DNA of 37,761 nt, from contig NZ_PXOH01000039.1 of NCBI RefSeq assembly GCF_003007785.1, positions 1-37,761 on the forward strand, read 5' to 3'. Below are positions 1 through 7,962 of this stretch, piece by piece. The stretch is from Aphanothece hegewaldii CCALA 016. Lineage in GTDB: Bacteria > Cyanobacteriota > Cyanobacteriia > Cyanobacteriales > Microcystaceae. Every line of letters begins with the position of its first letter. The first letter of the stretch is position 1. Position numbers and translations under genes: made by a program. Under the pieces are notes generated by a model. The model was not told where the DNA came from, ran no database searches, and was given only the letters and a program-made list of their open reading frames with translations.

Positions 1-112
1 AAAATAGGGATGTCTTTGCTTCTTACAAAGCAAGTTTAGGGTTTATTTGGGCTTGATTTGTGTTTAAGTCCCACTAACCAAAAACTGAGCCACAACAATT
101 TTTTGGGGGATT
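1..112. other. Upstream leader of the permease genes
   Basis: No coding region is visible in these bases. The only support for a function is a G-rich Shine-Dalgarno-like run (GGGGGA) a few bases before the ATG at 113. Any promoter for the transporter operon may lie here or left of the window; I see no convincing -35/-10 pair. Confidence 0.4.
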
Positions 113-1018
113 ATGTGGCTAAAACGCTCTAAACGGAATATTGAACAGAATTACACCTACGATCTAACGGGCTACCTATTCATGTTCCCTAGCTTGCTGG
201 TGTTAGGAACTTTTGTCGTATTGCCTATTTTATATGCGGCTTTTCTTTCCTTCCAAAAAGTACAACTTTTAGGCAGTATTGAATATCAATTTATTGGCTT
301 CAATAATTTTATACGATTAATTAAAGATGACCGTGTTTGGATTGCGCTTAAAAATACAGCCGAATATGTTGCGATCGTTGTACCCTCTCAAACCATTCTA
401 GCCTTATTGTTGGCGGTTAGTTTAAATTCTGGCATTAAAGGAAAATATTGGTGGCGACTTATTTATTTTTTGCCGACTATCACGTCTTCTGCTGTACTGA
501 CTTTGATTTTTATGTGGATCTACAACACAGATGGACTGCTAAACTATTTCCTAGCCTTACTTAAACTACCGACTTATAACTGGCTTGATGATCCAGCAGT
601 AGCCCTTAAAAGCATTATGATCATGAATATTTGGTCAACTGCGCCCTTTTTTATGGTAATTTATTTGGCTGCACTGCAAAATATACCCCAGTCACTTTAC
701 GAAGCTGCAAAAATCGATGGCGCGAACAACTGGCAACAGTTCATATATATTACCCTTCCTTTATTAAAACCCGTCACTTTCTTTGTGATGACGATGGGAA
801 TTATTGGGACTTTTCAACTGTTTGATCAATCTTATATTTTTTCGGGAGGTTCTGGCGGCCCGAATAATGCAACGCTGACAGTAGTTCTATTGATCTATCA
901 GTATGTTTTTAAAGATTTACAAATGGGATATGCAGCAGCGCTCGCCTTTCTGTTGGCATTTGTGATTATAAGTCTTACTTTAATTCAACGTCGATTGTTT
1001 GGAGGCGAAATTGGTTAG
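113..1018 (+). CDS. Sugar-type ABC transporter permease, MalF/UgpA-like
   Basis: Inner-membrane subunit of a carbohydrate-type ABC importer. The 301-residue protein has a short basic N-terminus, a first membrane segment near residues 20-45 and about five more hydrophobic segments. The EAA loop that contacts the ATPase is clear near residues 197-220 (EAA-IDGA, then LPLLKP). The length and lack of a large periplasmic insert fit the UgpA/LacF type. It overlaps the second permease by a few bases, so the pair is co-translated. No ATPase gene is in the window; many cyanobacteria use a shared MsmK-type ATPase encoded elsewhere (inference). The substrate cannot be read from the sequence; glucosylglycerol/trehalose (Ggt-like) or another sugar or polyol is possible. 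Confidence 0.9.
   Translation: MWLKRSKRNIEQNYTYDLTGYLFMFPSLLVLGTFVVLPILYAAFLSFQKVQLLGSIEYQFIGFNNFIRLIKDDRVWIALKNTAEYVAIVVPSQTILALLLAVSLNSGIKGKYWWRLIYFLPTITSSAVLTLIFMWIYNTDGLLNYFLALLKLPTYNWLDDPAVALKSIMIMNIWSTAPFFMVIYLAALQNIPQSLYEAAKIDGANNWQQFIYITLPLLKPVTFFVMTMGIIGTFQLFDQSYIFSGGSGGPNNATLTVVLLIYQYVFKDLQMGYAAALAFLLAFVIISLTLIQRRLFGGEIG
1001..1005 (+). promoter_or_regulatory. Shine-Dalgarno that sets the start of the second permease
   Basis: GGAGG lies inside the last codons of the first permease gene, five bases before TTG at 1011. This makes TTG-1011 a better start than the in-frame TTG at 999, which would place the ribosome site inside the reading frame. Confidence 0.6.
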
Positions 1019-1850
1019 TAAACGCTCATGGAATCTGGGATTATCATGGTTTGTCTATATTCCACTGACACTCTATGCGATCGTAACACTGATTCCGTTC
1101 CTCTGGGCTTTGTCTACCTCATTTAAACCTCTTTCGGAAATTGTAAGCGATGGCATGAATTTTCTACCCCGTCAGTTCACTTTTCAAAACTATCAAAATA
1201 TTTTCTTACAAGAACCGCTATTCCTCCGTTGGCTATTTAATAGTGTTCTGATTGCTGTTATTGTAACAATTTGTAACTTATTGTTGAATTCTATGGCGGG
1301 ATATGCACTGGCGAGGTTGCAGTTTCGGGGTAAGCGATTTTGGTTTTTCCTAATTCTCGCAGTATTGGCGGTTCCTGGGCAAGTTACGTTACTTCCGACC
1401 TTTTTGATCCTCAAGACTTTCGGTTGGCTAAATTCCTATCAGGGGATGATTGTCCCGAGTATCGTTAATGCGACTTTTATCTTTATGATGCGCCAGTTTT
1501 TCTTAAATTTCCCGAAAGAACTAGAAGAAGCAGCCGAATTAGACGGATTAAACCGCTTTGAGACGTTTTGGTATATTGTCCTACCTCTGGCTAAACCTGC
1601 ATTAGCAGCACAGGCTATTTTTGTTTTTATGGGAAGTTGGAATAATTTTAGTTTACCACTGGTGATTTTATTCGATCCAGAGATGTTTACTTTACCTCTG
1701 GGACTGAACGCCTTTAAGGGACAATACAATATTTATTGGAATTACATCATGGTCGCTTCAATGGTGTTTACCTTACCCGTCCTAATCATTTATCTCTTTT
1801 TTAATCGTTACTTCATTCAAAGTGCAATGTTTACAGGTACCAAAGGCTAA
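1011..1850 (+). CDS. Sugar-type ABC transporter permease, MalG/UgpE-like
   Basis: Second membrane subunit of the importer, about 279 residues from the TTG chosen by its well-placed GGAGG. Six hydrophobic segments are visible, and the EAA loop (EEAAELDGLNRF, then LPLAKPALA) matches the MalG/UgpE type. It overlaps the upstream permease by 8 bases, the usual sign of translational coupling of a heterodimeric permease. It ends three bases from the convergent kinase gene. The solute-binding protein that probably feeds this permease is not in the operon but on the other strand 1.6 kb further on; the pairing is inferred from family and proximity only. Confidence 0.9.
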   Translation: MVSKRSWNLGLSWFVYIPLTLYAIVTLIPFLWALSTSFKPLSEIVSDGMNFLPRQFTFQNYQNIFLQEPLFLRWLFNSVLIAVIVTICNLLLNSMAGYALARLQFRGKRFWFFLILAVLAVPGQVTLLPTFLILKTFGWLNSYQGMIVPSIVNATFIFMMRQFFLNFPKELEEAAELDGLNRFETFWYIVLPLAKPALAAQAIFVFMGSWNNFSLPLVILFDPEMFTLPLGLNAFKGQYNIYWNYIMVASMVFTLPVLIIYLFFNRYFIQSAMFTGTKG

Positions 1851-1853
1851 TAT

Positions 1854-3239
1854 CTAACTAATTGGTAAATCAAGCCAGTCACTCAGTTCATAAGCTAACC
1901 AATCTAACTCAGGTTCAGATAATCGACCATCATTTCCTAAAGATAAATGTTTTGTCCCCACCCAAATTTTAATCTGAGGATGAACTGTTACACGATCGCC
2001 ATCAGAATCTTGTCTATAAGTAATAGGAGTCCGTTCGATTCTAGTAATTCTTTGACGGGGTTTGGGTTTAGAAAAAGGAGAGTTGATCCCAAATAAGCGA
2101 TTTTTTAGTGTAATTTGCTCAGAATCAATGCGTAAGCGAGTATGACCGAATAAAGTGAAGATAATAGTCAGAATAAGCCCTAATCCCACGCATAAATGAC
2201 CTGTCGCAAAAAAAGCAGCAAACCAACCAAAATTATTCCAAGTCGCAAAAGCAATGGAATACCAAAGGATCAGAAAACCATTCCAAATAACAGCAAAGAT
2301 AATAATCGGAATTAGTCCTACATGAAAACCTTTTGGAGGAATGAAAATGTCTAAAACATCATCTTGTTTGGATAGGTGAACCTGAGAATTAAAGGGTTTA
2401 GTCGGAATTAAAAATTGAGTTTCAACTATTCCTACTGGTTTTAAAAGTGCGTTAATAGCCTCTTTCGCGGACGAGAACCGTTTTTCTAAACTCGGTTGGA
2501 TCATTTTGCGTAACCAACGAGTGAACTGGGGAGAAAGATTAACCGAAGATTCAAAATCAAGGCGTAAATCTTTTTGTGGAAGATCAGCCGGATGTAGTCC
2601 AGATGCGAGGTAAATTAAAGTAGCCCCCAAACTATAGAGATCAGAAGCTTGAACCGCACGACCGCCAAACTGTTCTGGTGGCATGTAACCATAAGTCCCG
2701 ACAATTGTCAAGGTACTTCCTTGGTTAGCAGCAGCTTGTACCGAACCAAAATCAACTAGATAAACTTGACCCGCTTGATGTCCTGAACGATTAGACAATA
2801 AGATATTACTCGGTTTTAGATCGCGGTGAATAATCGGCGGCTGTTGAGTGTGTAAATAGTCTAGGATATGTAAAATAGCGATCGCAAATTGTTTAAGTTC
2901 TTCTTCGGTAAAGGTGCGACCCTCATTAACCTGATTTTCTAATGAAGGTGCCTTTAAGTAACTTTGTACTAAAGCAAATCCTTTTCCGTTATTGTCATCA
3001 ATTTCAAAGTAATCAAGATATTGAGGAATAGCAGGGTGGGATAAAGCTTGTAAAGTTTTCGCCTCACGTTCAAAAAGTTTAAACGTTTCCCAATTGAGAT
3101 GTTGATTAAAAAATAATAACTTGACAACGACTAATTTTTGTGTATGTTGATCAAGAGCGAGAAAGGTTTGTTGACTATCTCGTAACCCAAGTTGTTTTTG
3201 TATTAGATAGCGTTGCTGGATGATTTCGCCAATATTCAT
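1854..3239 (-). CDS. Ser/Thr protein kinase with C-terminal membrane segments
   Basis: Eukaryotic-type (Hanks) protein kinase of 461 residues. The kinase domain fills residues 10-265: the ATP-binding lysine is K40, the helix-C glutamate about E59, the catalytic loop HRDLKPSN runs from 138 and the DFG motif sits at 163-165, followed by the PPE of the activation segment. The glycine-rich loop is degenerate: where GxGxxG is expected the sequence is LGLRDSQQTFLA. Two membrane segments lie near residues 307-360, followed by a roughly 90-residue basic tail of unknown role, so the catalytic domain should face the cytoplasm. It lies between the permeases and the binding-protein gene, but no regulatory link is shown. 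Confidence 0.9.
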   Translation of the reverse strand: MNIGEIIQQRYLIQKQLGLRDSQQTFLALDQHTQKLVVVKLLFFNQHLNWETFKLFEREAKTLQALSHPAIPQYLDYFEIDDNNGKGFALVQSYLKAPSLENQVNEGRTFTEEELKQFAIAILHILDYLHTQQPPIIHRDLKPSNILLSNRSGHQAGQVYLVDFGSVQAAANQGSTLTIVGTYGYMPPEQFGGRAVQASDLYSLGATLIYLASGLHPADLPQKDLRLDFESSVNLSPQFTRWLRKMIQPSLEKRFSSAKEAINALLKPVGIVETQFLIPTKPFNSQVHLSKQDDVLDIFIPPKGFHVGLIPIIIFAVIWNGFLILWYSIAFATWNNFGWFAAFFATGHLCVGLGLILTIIFTLFGHTRLRIDSEQITLKNRLFGINSPFSKPKPRQRITRIERTPITYRQDSDGDRVTVHPQIKIWVGTKHLSLGNDGRLSEPELDWLAYELSDWLDLPIS

Positions 3240-3287
3240 AACTGTTGTTTCAAGCTTACTGCTCTATAACATAAGTTCAATACTTCA

Positions 3288-3411
3288 AGACCGCCAGTGA
3301 ATGAATTCACTGTCTCATAGCTTAAGTCCATTAAAATGGACTAGACATATACAATTAGTCGGTTTGAACCGACTTTAACTATAAGCCGTGAAATTGATTT
3401 CACGGTGGTCT
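3288..3411 (+). repeat. Multi-hairpin intergenic element, copy 1
   Basis: A compact array of four short perfect hairpins with 2-base loops: stems 3296-3302/3305-3311, 3325-3332/3335-3342, 3357-3364/3367-3374 and 3386-3394/3397-3405. The ends 3288-3295 and 3404-3411 can also pair (8 bp with one G-T), giving a cloverleaf-like fold, though this competes with the last base pairs of hairpin four. The left part AGACCGCCAG..GAATTC..CTGTCTCATAGCT recurs at 31650. It sits between two same-direction genes. Most likely a non-autonomous palindromic repeat (REP/IS200-IS605-derivative type); that classification is inference. Confidence 0.75.
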
Positions 3412-3499
3412 ATGAAATCTTATCAGCAATCACTCAGTATTCAGTATATCTACTAAATTAATCAATTAATTTAGAACAATTTCTGAAATGAGATATAAC

Positions 3500-4759
3500 T
3501 TACTGTTGCGCTTGAATTTGCTCATTAGCTTCGTTTTCGGCTCGTTTCATCGCCTGTGTTAGAGGTTGTTCGCCTAATAATGCACTAAAAAACTGATTAT
3601 TAAAATTATTCATAACTAAGGCGGGATGTTGTCCAATTTGCCAAGTAGTCGCATACTTCACCCCTGCAATTAAAGGAATTCGTAAGGGATCACGATCGTA
3701 TCCTAATTCTAAAGCGACAGTGCGACGAGTTGGTAAAACCAGCCCACTACTTGCCCATTTTGCCATTCCTTCAGAACTGGTAAGATACGAAATTAGCTCC
3801 CATGCAGCCTGTTTATGTTTTGACTCGCGGTTCATCACATAGGCAACCGTAAGCATCATTGTACCCGAACGATCGTTGATACGGGGCACTTCGGCAGTAG
3901 CAAACTCCATCTGAGGGAAGTTTTCATGCAGAAACGGAATGACCCAACTCCCCTCAATCACCATCGCTACCTTACCCCTACCCAACATTTCGCCGCCAGA
4001 CTTTGCCCCCACATCGGAAGCCCGAACAGATGTACGTTCTTGATACTGATCGACAACTAACCGCAGTCCTGCTAAACTTTCATCTGATGCAAAAGTAGCA
4101 TAACCCGATTGATTTACAACCAGCCCCCCAAATGCCTTGATGATATAGGCTAAACGCGCTAATTCTGGAGTCACACCTAAGCCATACTGATCAATTCTAC
4201 CGTTTCCGTTGCGATCGACTGTTAAGCGTTGAGAATAAGTTAGTAATTCATCCCAAGTTTGCGGAGGTTGGTTTAAACCCACATCAGCCAATGCTTTTTT
4301 GTTATAAAACAGAGCTAGAGTAGAATAATCTTTCGGCAATCCATAAATATGTGTGTCATATTTAAAAGGACTGAGAAAATTTTCCTCAAAATCAGCTAAA
4401 TTAAATGCTGGAGTGATATAAGATTCTAAAGGCTCCAAGACATTTTTATCCATCAAAAAAGGTGCTTGAATTGCATCTAGATAAAATACGTCTGGTGCTG
4501 CATTTCCAATTAAACGCGCTTGTATCACATCCATATACTGCTCTGAAATAACCTCGTATTTAACCTTGATGTTTGGATGTGTCGTCTCAAAGTTTTGTAT
4601 AACTTCTTGAAGTAACCGTCGTTCAATTGGATCACCCCAACCGCTTATTTTAATCGTTACGGGTTGGTTTTTTGAGCTATGGGATAAAAAGTTCTGACAA
4701 CTAATTAAAACAGCAACGAGCAAGGCGATCGCAATAAGTTTAAATTGTTTTCTCAACAT
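3500..4759 (-). CDS. Extracellular solute-binding lipoprotein, family 1 (sugar type)
   Basis: Periplasmic, lipid-anchored receptor of a carbohydrate ABC importer, 419 residues. The N-terminus is a lipoprotein signal: KQFK, a hydrophobic stretch, then LISC with the lipidated cysteine at 21. The family-1 fold is supported by ISGWGDPIE near 38, the NAAPDVFYLD segment near 86-95 and a MalE-type calcium-loop-like motif DRNGNGRID at 182-190. It starts four bases after the stop of the amidohydrolase gene, so the two are co-transcribed. Its likely partners are the two permeases at 113-1850, on the opposite strand. The ligand is unknown. Confidence 0.9.
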   Translation of the reverse strand: MLRKQFKLIAIALLVAVLISCQNFLSHSSKNQPVTIKISGWGDPIERRLLQEVIQNFETTHPNIKVKYEVISEQYMDVIQARLIGNAAPDVFYLDAIQAPFLMDKNVLEPLESYITPAFNLADFEENFLSPFKYDTHIYGLPKDYSTLALFYNKKALADVGLNQPPQTWDELLTYSQRLTVDRNGNGRIDQYGLGVTPELARLAYIIKAFGGLVVNQSGYATFASDESLAGLRLVVDQYQERTSVRASDVGAKSGGEMLGRGKVAMVIEGSWVIPFLHENFPQMEFATAEVPRINDRSGTMMLTVAYVMNRESKHKQAAWELISYLTSSEGMAKWASSGLVLPTRRTVALELGYDRDPLRIPLIAGVKYATTWQIGQHPALVMNNFNNQFFSALLGEQPLTQAMKRAENEANEQIQAQQ

Positions 4760-4763
4760 AGAT

Positions 4764-6065
4764 CTACAATTTTAGTAAATCATCTAATTCTGAATAATCT
4801 GGTAAGCTTGTATCAATAGATTTACCCTGTCTTAAAACAAGGCGATCGCTTTGGGGACGCGACAACAATTCACTAAAATAACGAGCTTTAAATATAATTA
4901 AATCTGCGCTTATTCCTTCTTTAATTCTACCCAATGTAGGTAACCCCATTAAATCAGCAGGGGTTTTTGTGACACTGGTACACCAATCTTGATAGGGTGT
5001 ATCTAAATGGGCAATTCTGACAGCTTGGGTAAAGACTTCTAACCCATCATGATCCCCAAAACCGTAAAAAGGATCTCGACAATTATCGCTTGCAAATGCG
5101 ATCGGTATTCCTTTTTGTTTTATTTCATGTGCTTGTGTTACACCACGCCAAAAAGGAGTTTTATTTGGTGTACGATCTTGTAAATATAAGTTACACATAG
5201 GTAAGCTTACGATACCAATTCCTGCTGCTTTAACTAGCTCCAAAGTTTGATTAACAATTTCTGGTTTTTGGACTGATAAACTACAACAATGTCCACAAAC
5301 AATCTGCTCAGTAAATTGATTTCTAAGAGCAGCTTTGGCAATTTGTTCTAAACATCTTGACTCAGGATCATTTGTTTCATCCGTATGAAAATCAAGCTTT
5401 AAGTTTCGTTCTTTTGCTAACTCGAAAACAGTATCTAATTGTTGTTCTAAATCTAGGTGTGGAAAGGCAACACCGCCTAAAATTCCGCCTATTTCTGCAA
5501 TTTTATCGGCTAATTTAATTCCTTCTGGTGTTTGGAAATAATCGAGAGTGACTAAAGAAACTGCTTGTATAGTAATGCGCTCTTTCCATTTTTCTTGTAA
5601 AGTTTTAATCACATCTAAACTAATAAAACCTTGTTCGCCATATGAATCAATATGTGTTCTAAGCGCACGAGTTCCATGAGCATAACTACATTTTATACCA
5701 AATTCCATCCGTCGATAAAGATCCTCTGCTGTCCATGAGTTTTGTGCATCTTTTCTCGCTGTTTCTAGAGCATCATCAAATGTACCAGTTTTGTTAGGCG
5801 ATCGTTGCCAAATATGACCTTTATCTAAATGAGTGTGTACATCTATAAAACAAGGAAAAATTATCTTTTTTTGTAAATCAATACTAATCGAATCTCGTTG
5901 ATTTGAATCACCTTGAGTAATTTTATTAATCCTTCCTTGTTTAATTTCTAAATCGACTAAACATAAACCTTCTTGAGTTGCTGCAATAAAATCTTTTTTT
6001 TCTAGTAAACAACGAGGAATATGAGCATTTTTTAACCAATATTGTTCATTTTCGGGAATAATCAT
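4764..6065 (-). CDS. Cytosine-deaminase-like amidohydrolase
   Basis: Metal-dependent hydrolase of the amidohydrolase superfamily, 433 residues, closest in motif pattern to CodA cytosine deaminase. Metal and catalytic residues are visible with CodA spacing: H77 and H79 (VHTHLDKGH), H227 with E230 (HTDE), H259 (CGHC) and D327 (ASDNCRDPFYGFG). In E. coli CodA the residue after the metal aspartate is a second aspartate that contacts the base; here it is N328, so the substrate may differ from cytosine. It is first in a tight operon with the solute-binding lipoprotein, suggesting that an imported compound is hydrolysed or deaminated. That link is inference. Confidence 0.8.
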   Translation of the reverse strand: MIIPENEQYWLKNAHIPRCLLEKKDFIAATQEGLCLVDLEIKQGRINKITQGDSNQRDSISIDLQKKIIFPCFIDVHTHLDKGHIWQRSPNKTGTFDDALETARKDAQNSWTAEDLYRRMEFGIKCSYAHGTRALRTHIDSYGEQGFISLDVIKTLQEKWKERITIQAVSLVTLDYFQTPEGIKLADKIAEIGGILGGVAFPHLDLEQQLDTVFELAKERNLKLDFHTDETNDPESRCLEQIAKAALRNQFTEQIVCGHCCSLSVQKPEIVNQTLELVKAAGIGIVSLPMCNLYLQDRTPNKTPFWRGVTQAHEIKQKGIPIAFASDNCRDPFYGFGDHDGLEVFTQAVRIAHLDTPYQDWCTSVTKTPADLMGLPTLGRIKEGISADLIIFKARYFSELLSRPQSDRLVLRQGKSIDTSLPDYSELDDLLKL

Positions 6066-6157
6066 TGTATGCTAATCCTTTAGCTAATTTATTTAATACA
6101 TTTTATTTCTTTGTGATAATATATAGAAAAATTTAGTTAATTTTATCAAATTTTTCT

Positions 6158-6907
6158 ATGATTGGTAAAACAAAATTTTTCTTGAAACTATCAATTTTTC
6201 TTAATTTGATTTTTTTCATCGGTTTTAGTCTTTGGTTATTAAAGAAAGTTAATCCATCTTTTTTTAAGATAATTAATTCTACAGAGCAAAATCAAGTACA
6301 AAATCACACACGTCCTATTTATAAAACTCCATATTATAATTCAAAAGTTGAAGAATTTAAAAACTTACCTATGACAAAAGAAGATGTTATTTTATTAGGA
6401 GATAGCTTAACTGATTTAGGCGAATGGCAGGAACTTTTACAAAATGTTAATGTTAAAAACAGAGGAATTTCTGGAGATACAACAGATGGCGTTTTAAACC
6501 GTCTTGATCAAATTATAGCAGGACAGCCGAAAAAAATCTTTATTTTAATTGGAGCTAATGACTTTTGGTGGCATAAAAGATCAATTGCTGATGTTTTGCA
6601 AAATTATAAGTTAACTTTAGACACCCTTAAACAGCAGGCACCTAATACCAAAGTATATGTACAAAGTTTATTACCTGTTAACAACACTAATTTTGATGTT
6701 GCTTTAGATAATTCTACCCTATCTGAATTTAATCAACAGCTTGAACAACTTGTTAAAAATTATCCTTACCAGTATATTAATTTGTATCCTCATTTTTTAA
6801 ATAAAGAAAATCAATTATCTTTACAATACACTACTGATGGAGTGCATTTAAGTGTACCTGGATATATAGTCTGGAAAAATCAAATCGAAAAATATATTAA
6901 TGAATAG
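6158..6907 (+). CDS. Membrane-anchored SGNH/GDSL hydrolase
   Basis: Esterase/lipase-fold hydrolase of 249 residues. All four SGNH blocks are visible: nucleophile serine S83 in GDSLTD, block II glycine in NRGISGDTT near 103, GAND with N134, and D226-G-V-H229 near the C-terminus. The first 30 residues form a basic start plus one hydrophobic segment without a clear cleavage site, so the domain is probably tethered outside the membrane. The block pattern resembles PAF-acetylhydrolase/TAP-like members that act on acyl or acetyl esters; the substrate is not evident. It is divergent from the amidohydrolase across a 92-base AT-rich gap. Confidence 0.85.
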   Translation: MIGKTKFFLKLSIFLNLIFFIGFSLWLLKKVNPSFFKIINSTEQNQVQNHTRPIYKTPYYNSKVEEFKNLPMTKEDVILLGDSLTDLGEWQELLQNVNVKNRGISGDTTDGVLNRLDQIIAGQPKKIFILIGANDFWWHKRSIADVLQNYKLTLDTLKQQAPNTKVYVQSLLPVNNTNFDVALDNSTLSEFNQQLEQLVKNYPYQYINLYPHFLNKENQLSLQYTTDGVHLSVPGYIVWKNQIEKYINE

Positions 6908-6971
6908 GCTCTTGTCATTCTAGAAATGAATAATTATATAATAGAGATAATTTTCTTTTTCCTAAAACATC

Positions 6972-7961
6972 ATGAATCTAGACTCAGCAAAAAAGAAACT
7001 AGAAGACGGTTGTCTAACCTTACAGAAAGCGGGAAATGATAAAGATTTGCTTGGTTTAGCCTTAACAAAAATTCATGCAGCCCTTGAAGAAGCTTGTCGA
7101 ATTTGGTTATCTGAACCTAATGTAGCACAAGCACATCATTTAGATGCTAAAGACCGTAAACAAGTGACTTGGCAAGAAATCTTAGATTTAATGAGTCAAT
7201 ATTATCAGTGGACTTCAGATGATACCAGCTATCTTAGAAATAAAAATTATTTAAGAAATAAAATTGCTCATAATGATGAGTTTAATATCACACGTCAAGA
7301 AGTGGAAAATTATGCTCAGTATGTTGAAGAATTATTAAATATAAATCAGTTACCCGTGTTCAGTGATCAAACAGACAATCCATCTTTATTTGAGTTTGAT
7401 TCTACACCTTCACCACAACCACAAAAAATTAACGATTTTCCAACTCAAACATCTGAAAAAAAAGTAGCTGTTGCTTATGGACTTTGGGCGTTAGGTTTTC
7501 TAGGAGTCTTTGGAATACACCGTTTTTATCTAAAAAGACCCTTGACAGGTTTATTATGGCTATTTAGTGGTGGCGTTTTTTTCATTGGGCATATTGTGGA
7601 TTTATTCTTAATTCCTAAAATGGTGAAAGGTGAAAATTTACCTCAATTATCGACGGATAATCCATTGTTGAATACAAGTCAAGAAATTTTTAATCAACTT
7701 AATCAATTAGATAATAGCTTACAAGCTAGTATTTTCCAAAGCGTCACAAATTCTAAATTGAAAAAAACAAGCCCGATGCACCAATTAATAGAAGTAGCTG
7801 CGAAGAATGGAAAAGTTTTATCAATGGGGCAAGCAGTTAGAGAAACAGGTTTATCTCCTGATGAAGTGCAAAAGCTTTTAGATGAAGGAATGCGAAAAGG
7901 AATTATTAATATTGATAACGATTCTGAAACAGGTGCAGTTCGCTATTATTTTGATATTTAA
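6972..7961 (+). CDS. HEPN-like / TM2 / winged-helix fusion protein
   Basis: A 329-residue three-part protein. Residues 1-125 are helical, with a HEPN-type Rx4H motif (R95 to H100, RNKIAH). Residues about 162-220 are a TM2 domain: two membrane segments joined by GIHRFYLKRPLTG and ending in the polar VDLFLIP segment. The last 60 residues look like a small winged helix (GQAVRETGLSPDEVQKLLDEG). TM2 proteins with a C-terminal helix-turn-helix are common in cyanobacteria; the N-terminal HEPN-like part is less usual. The role is unknown. The gene is convergent with the Argonaute gene, one base apart, and its 3' end recurs as a decayed fragment at 12867. Confidence 0.75.
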   Translation: MNLDSAKKKLEDGCLTLQKAGNDKDLLGLALTKIHAALEEACRIWLSEPNVAQAHHLDAKDRKQVTWQEILDLMSQYYQWTSDDTSYLRNKNYLRNKIAHNDEFNITRQEVENYAQYVEELLNINQLPVFSDQTDNPSLFEFDSTPSPQPQKINDFPTQTSEKKVAVAYGLWALGFLGVFGIHRFYLKRPLTGLLWLFSGGVFFIGHIVDLFLIPKMVKGENLPQLSTDNPLLNTSQEIFNQLNQLDNSLQASIFQSVTNSKLKKTSPMHQLIEVAAKNGKVLSMGQAVRETGLSPDEVQKLLDEGMRKGIINIDNDSETGAVRYYFDI

Positions 7962-7962
7962 T

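Noticed and set aside
3288..3411. Possible tRNA or tmRNA because of the cloverleaf-like fold
   Set aside because: Loops are only two bases, there is no T-loop consensus or anticodon arm of normal size, and the pattern recurs with a different number of hairpins.
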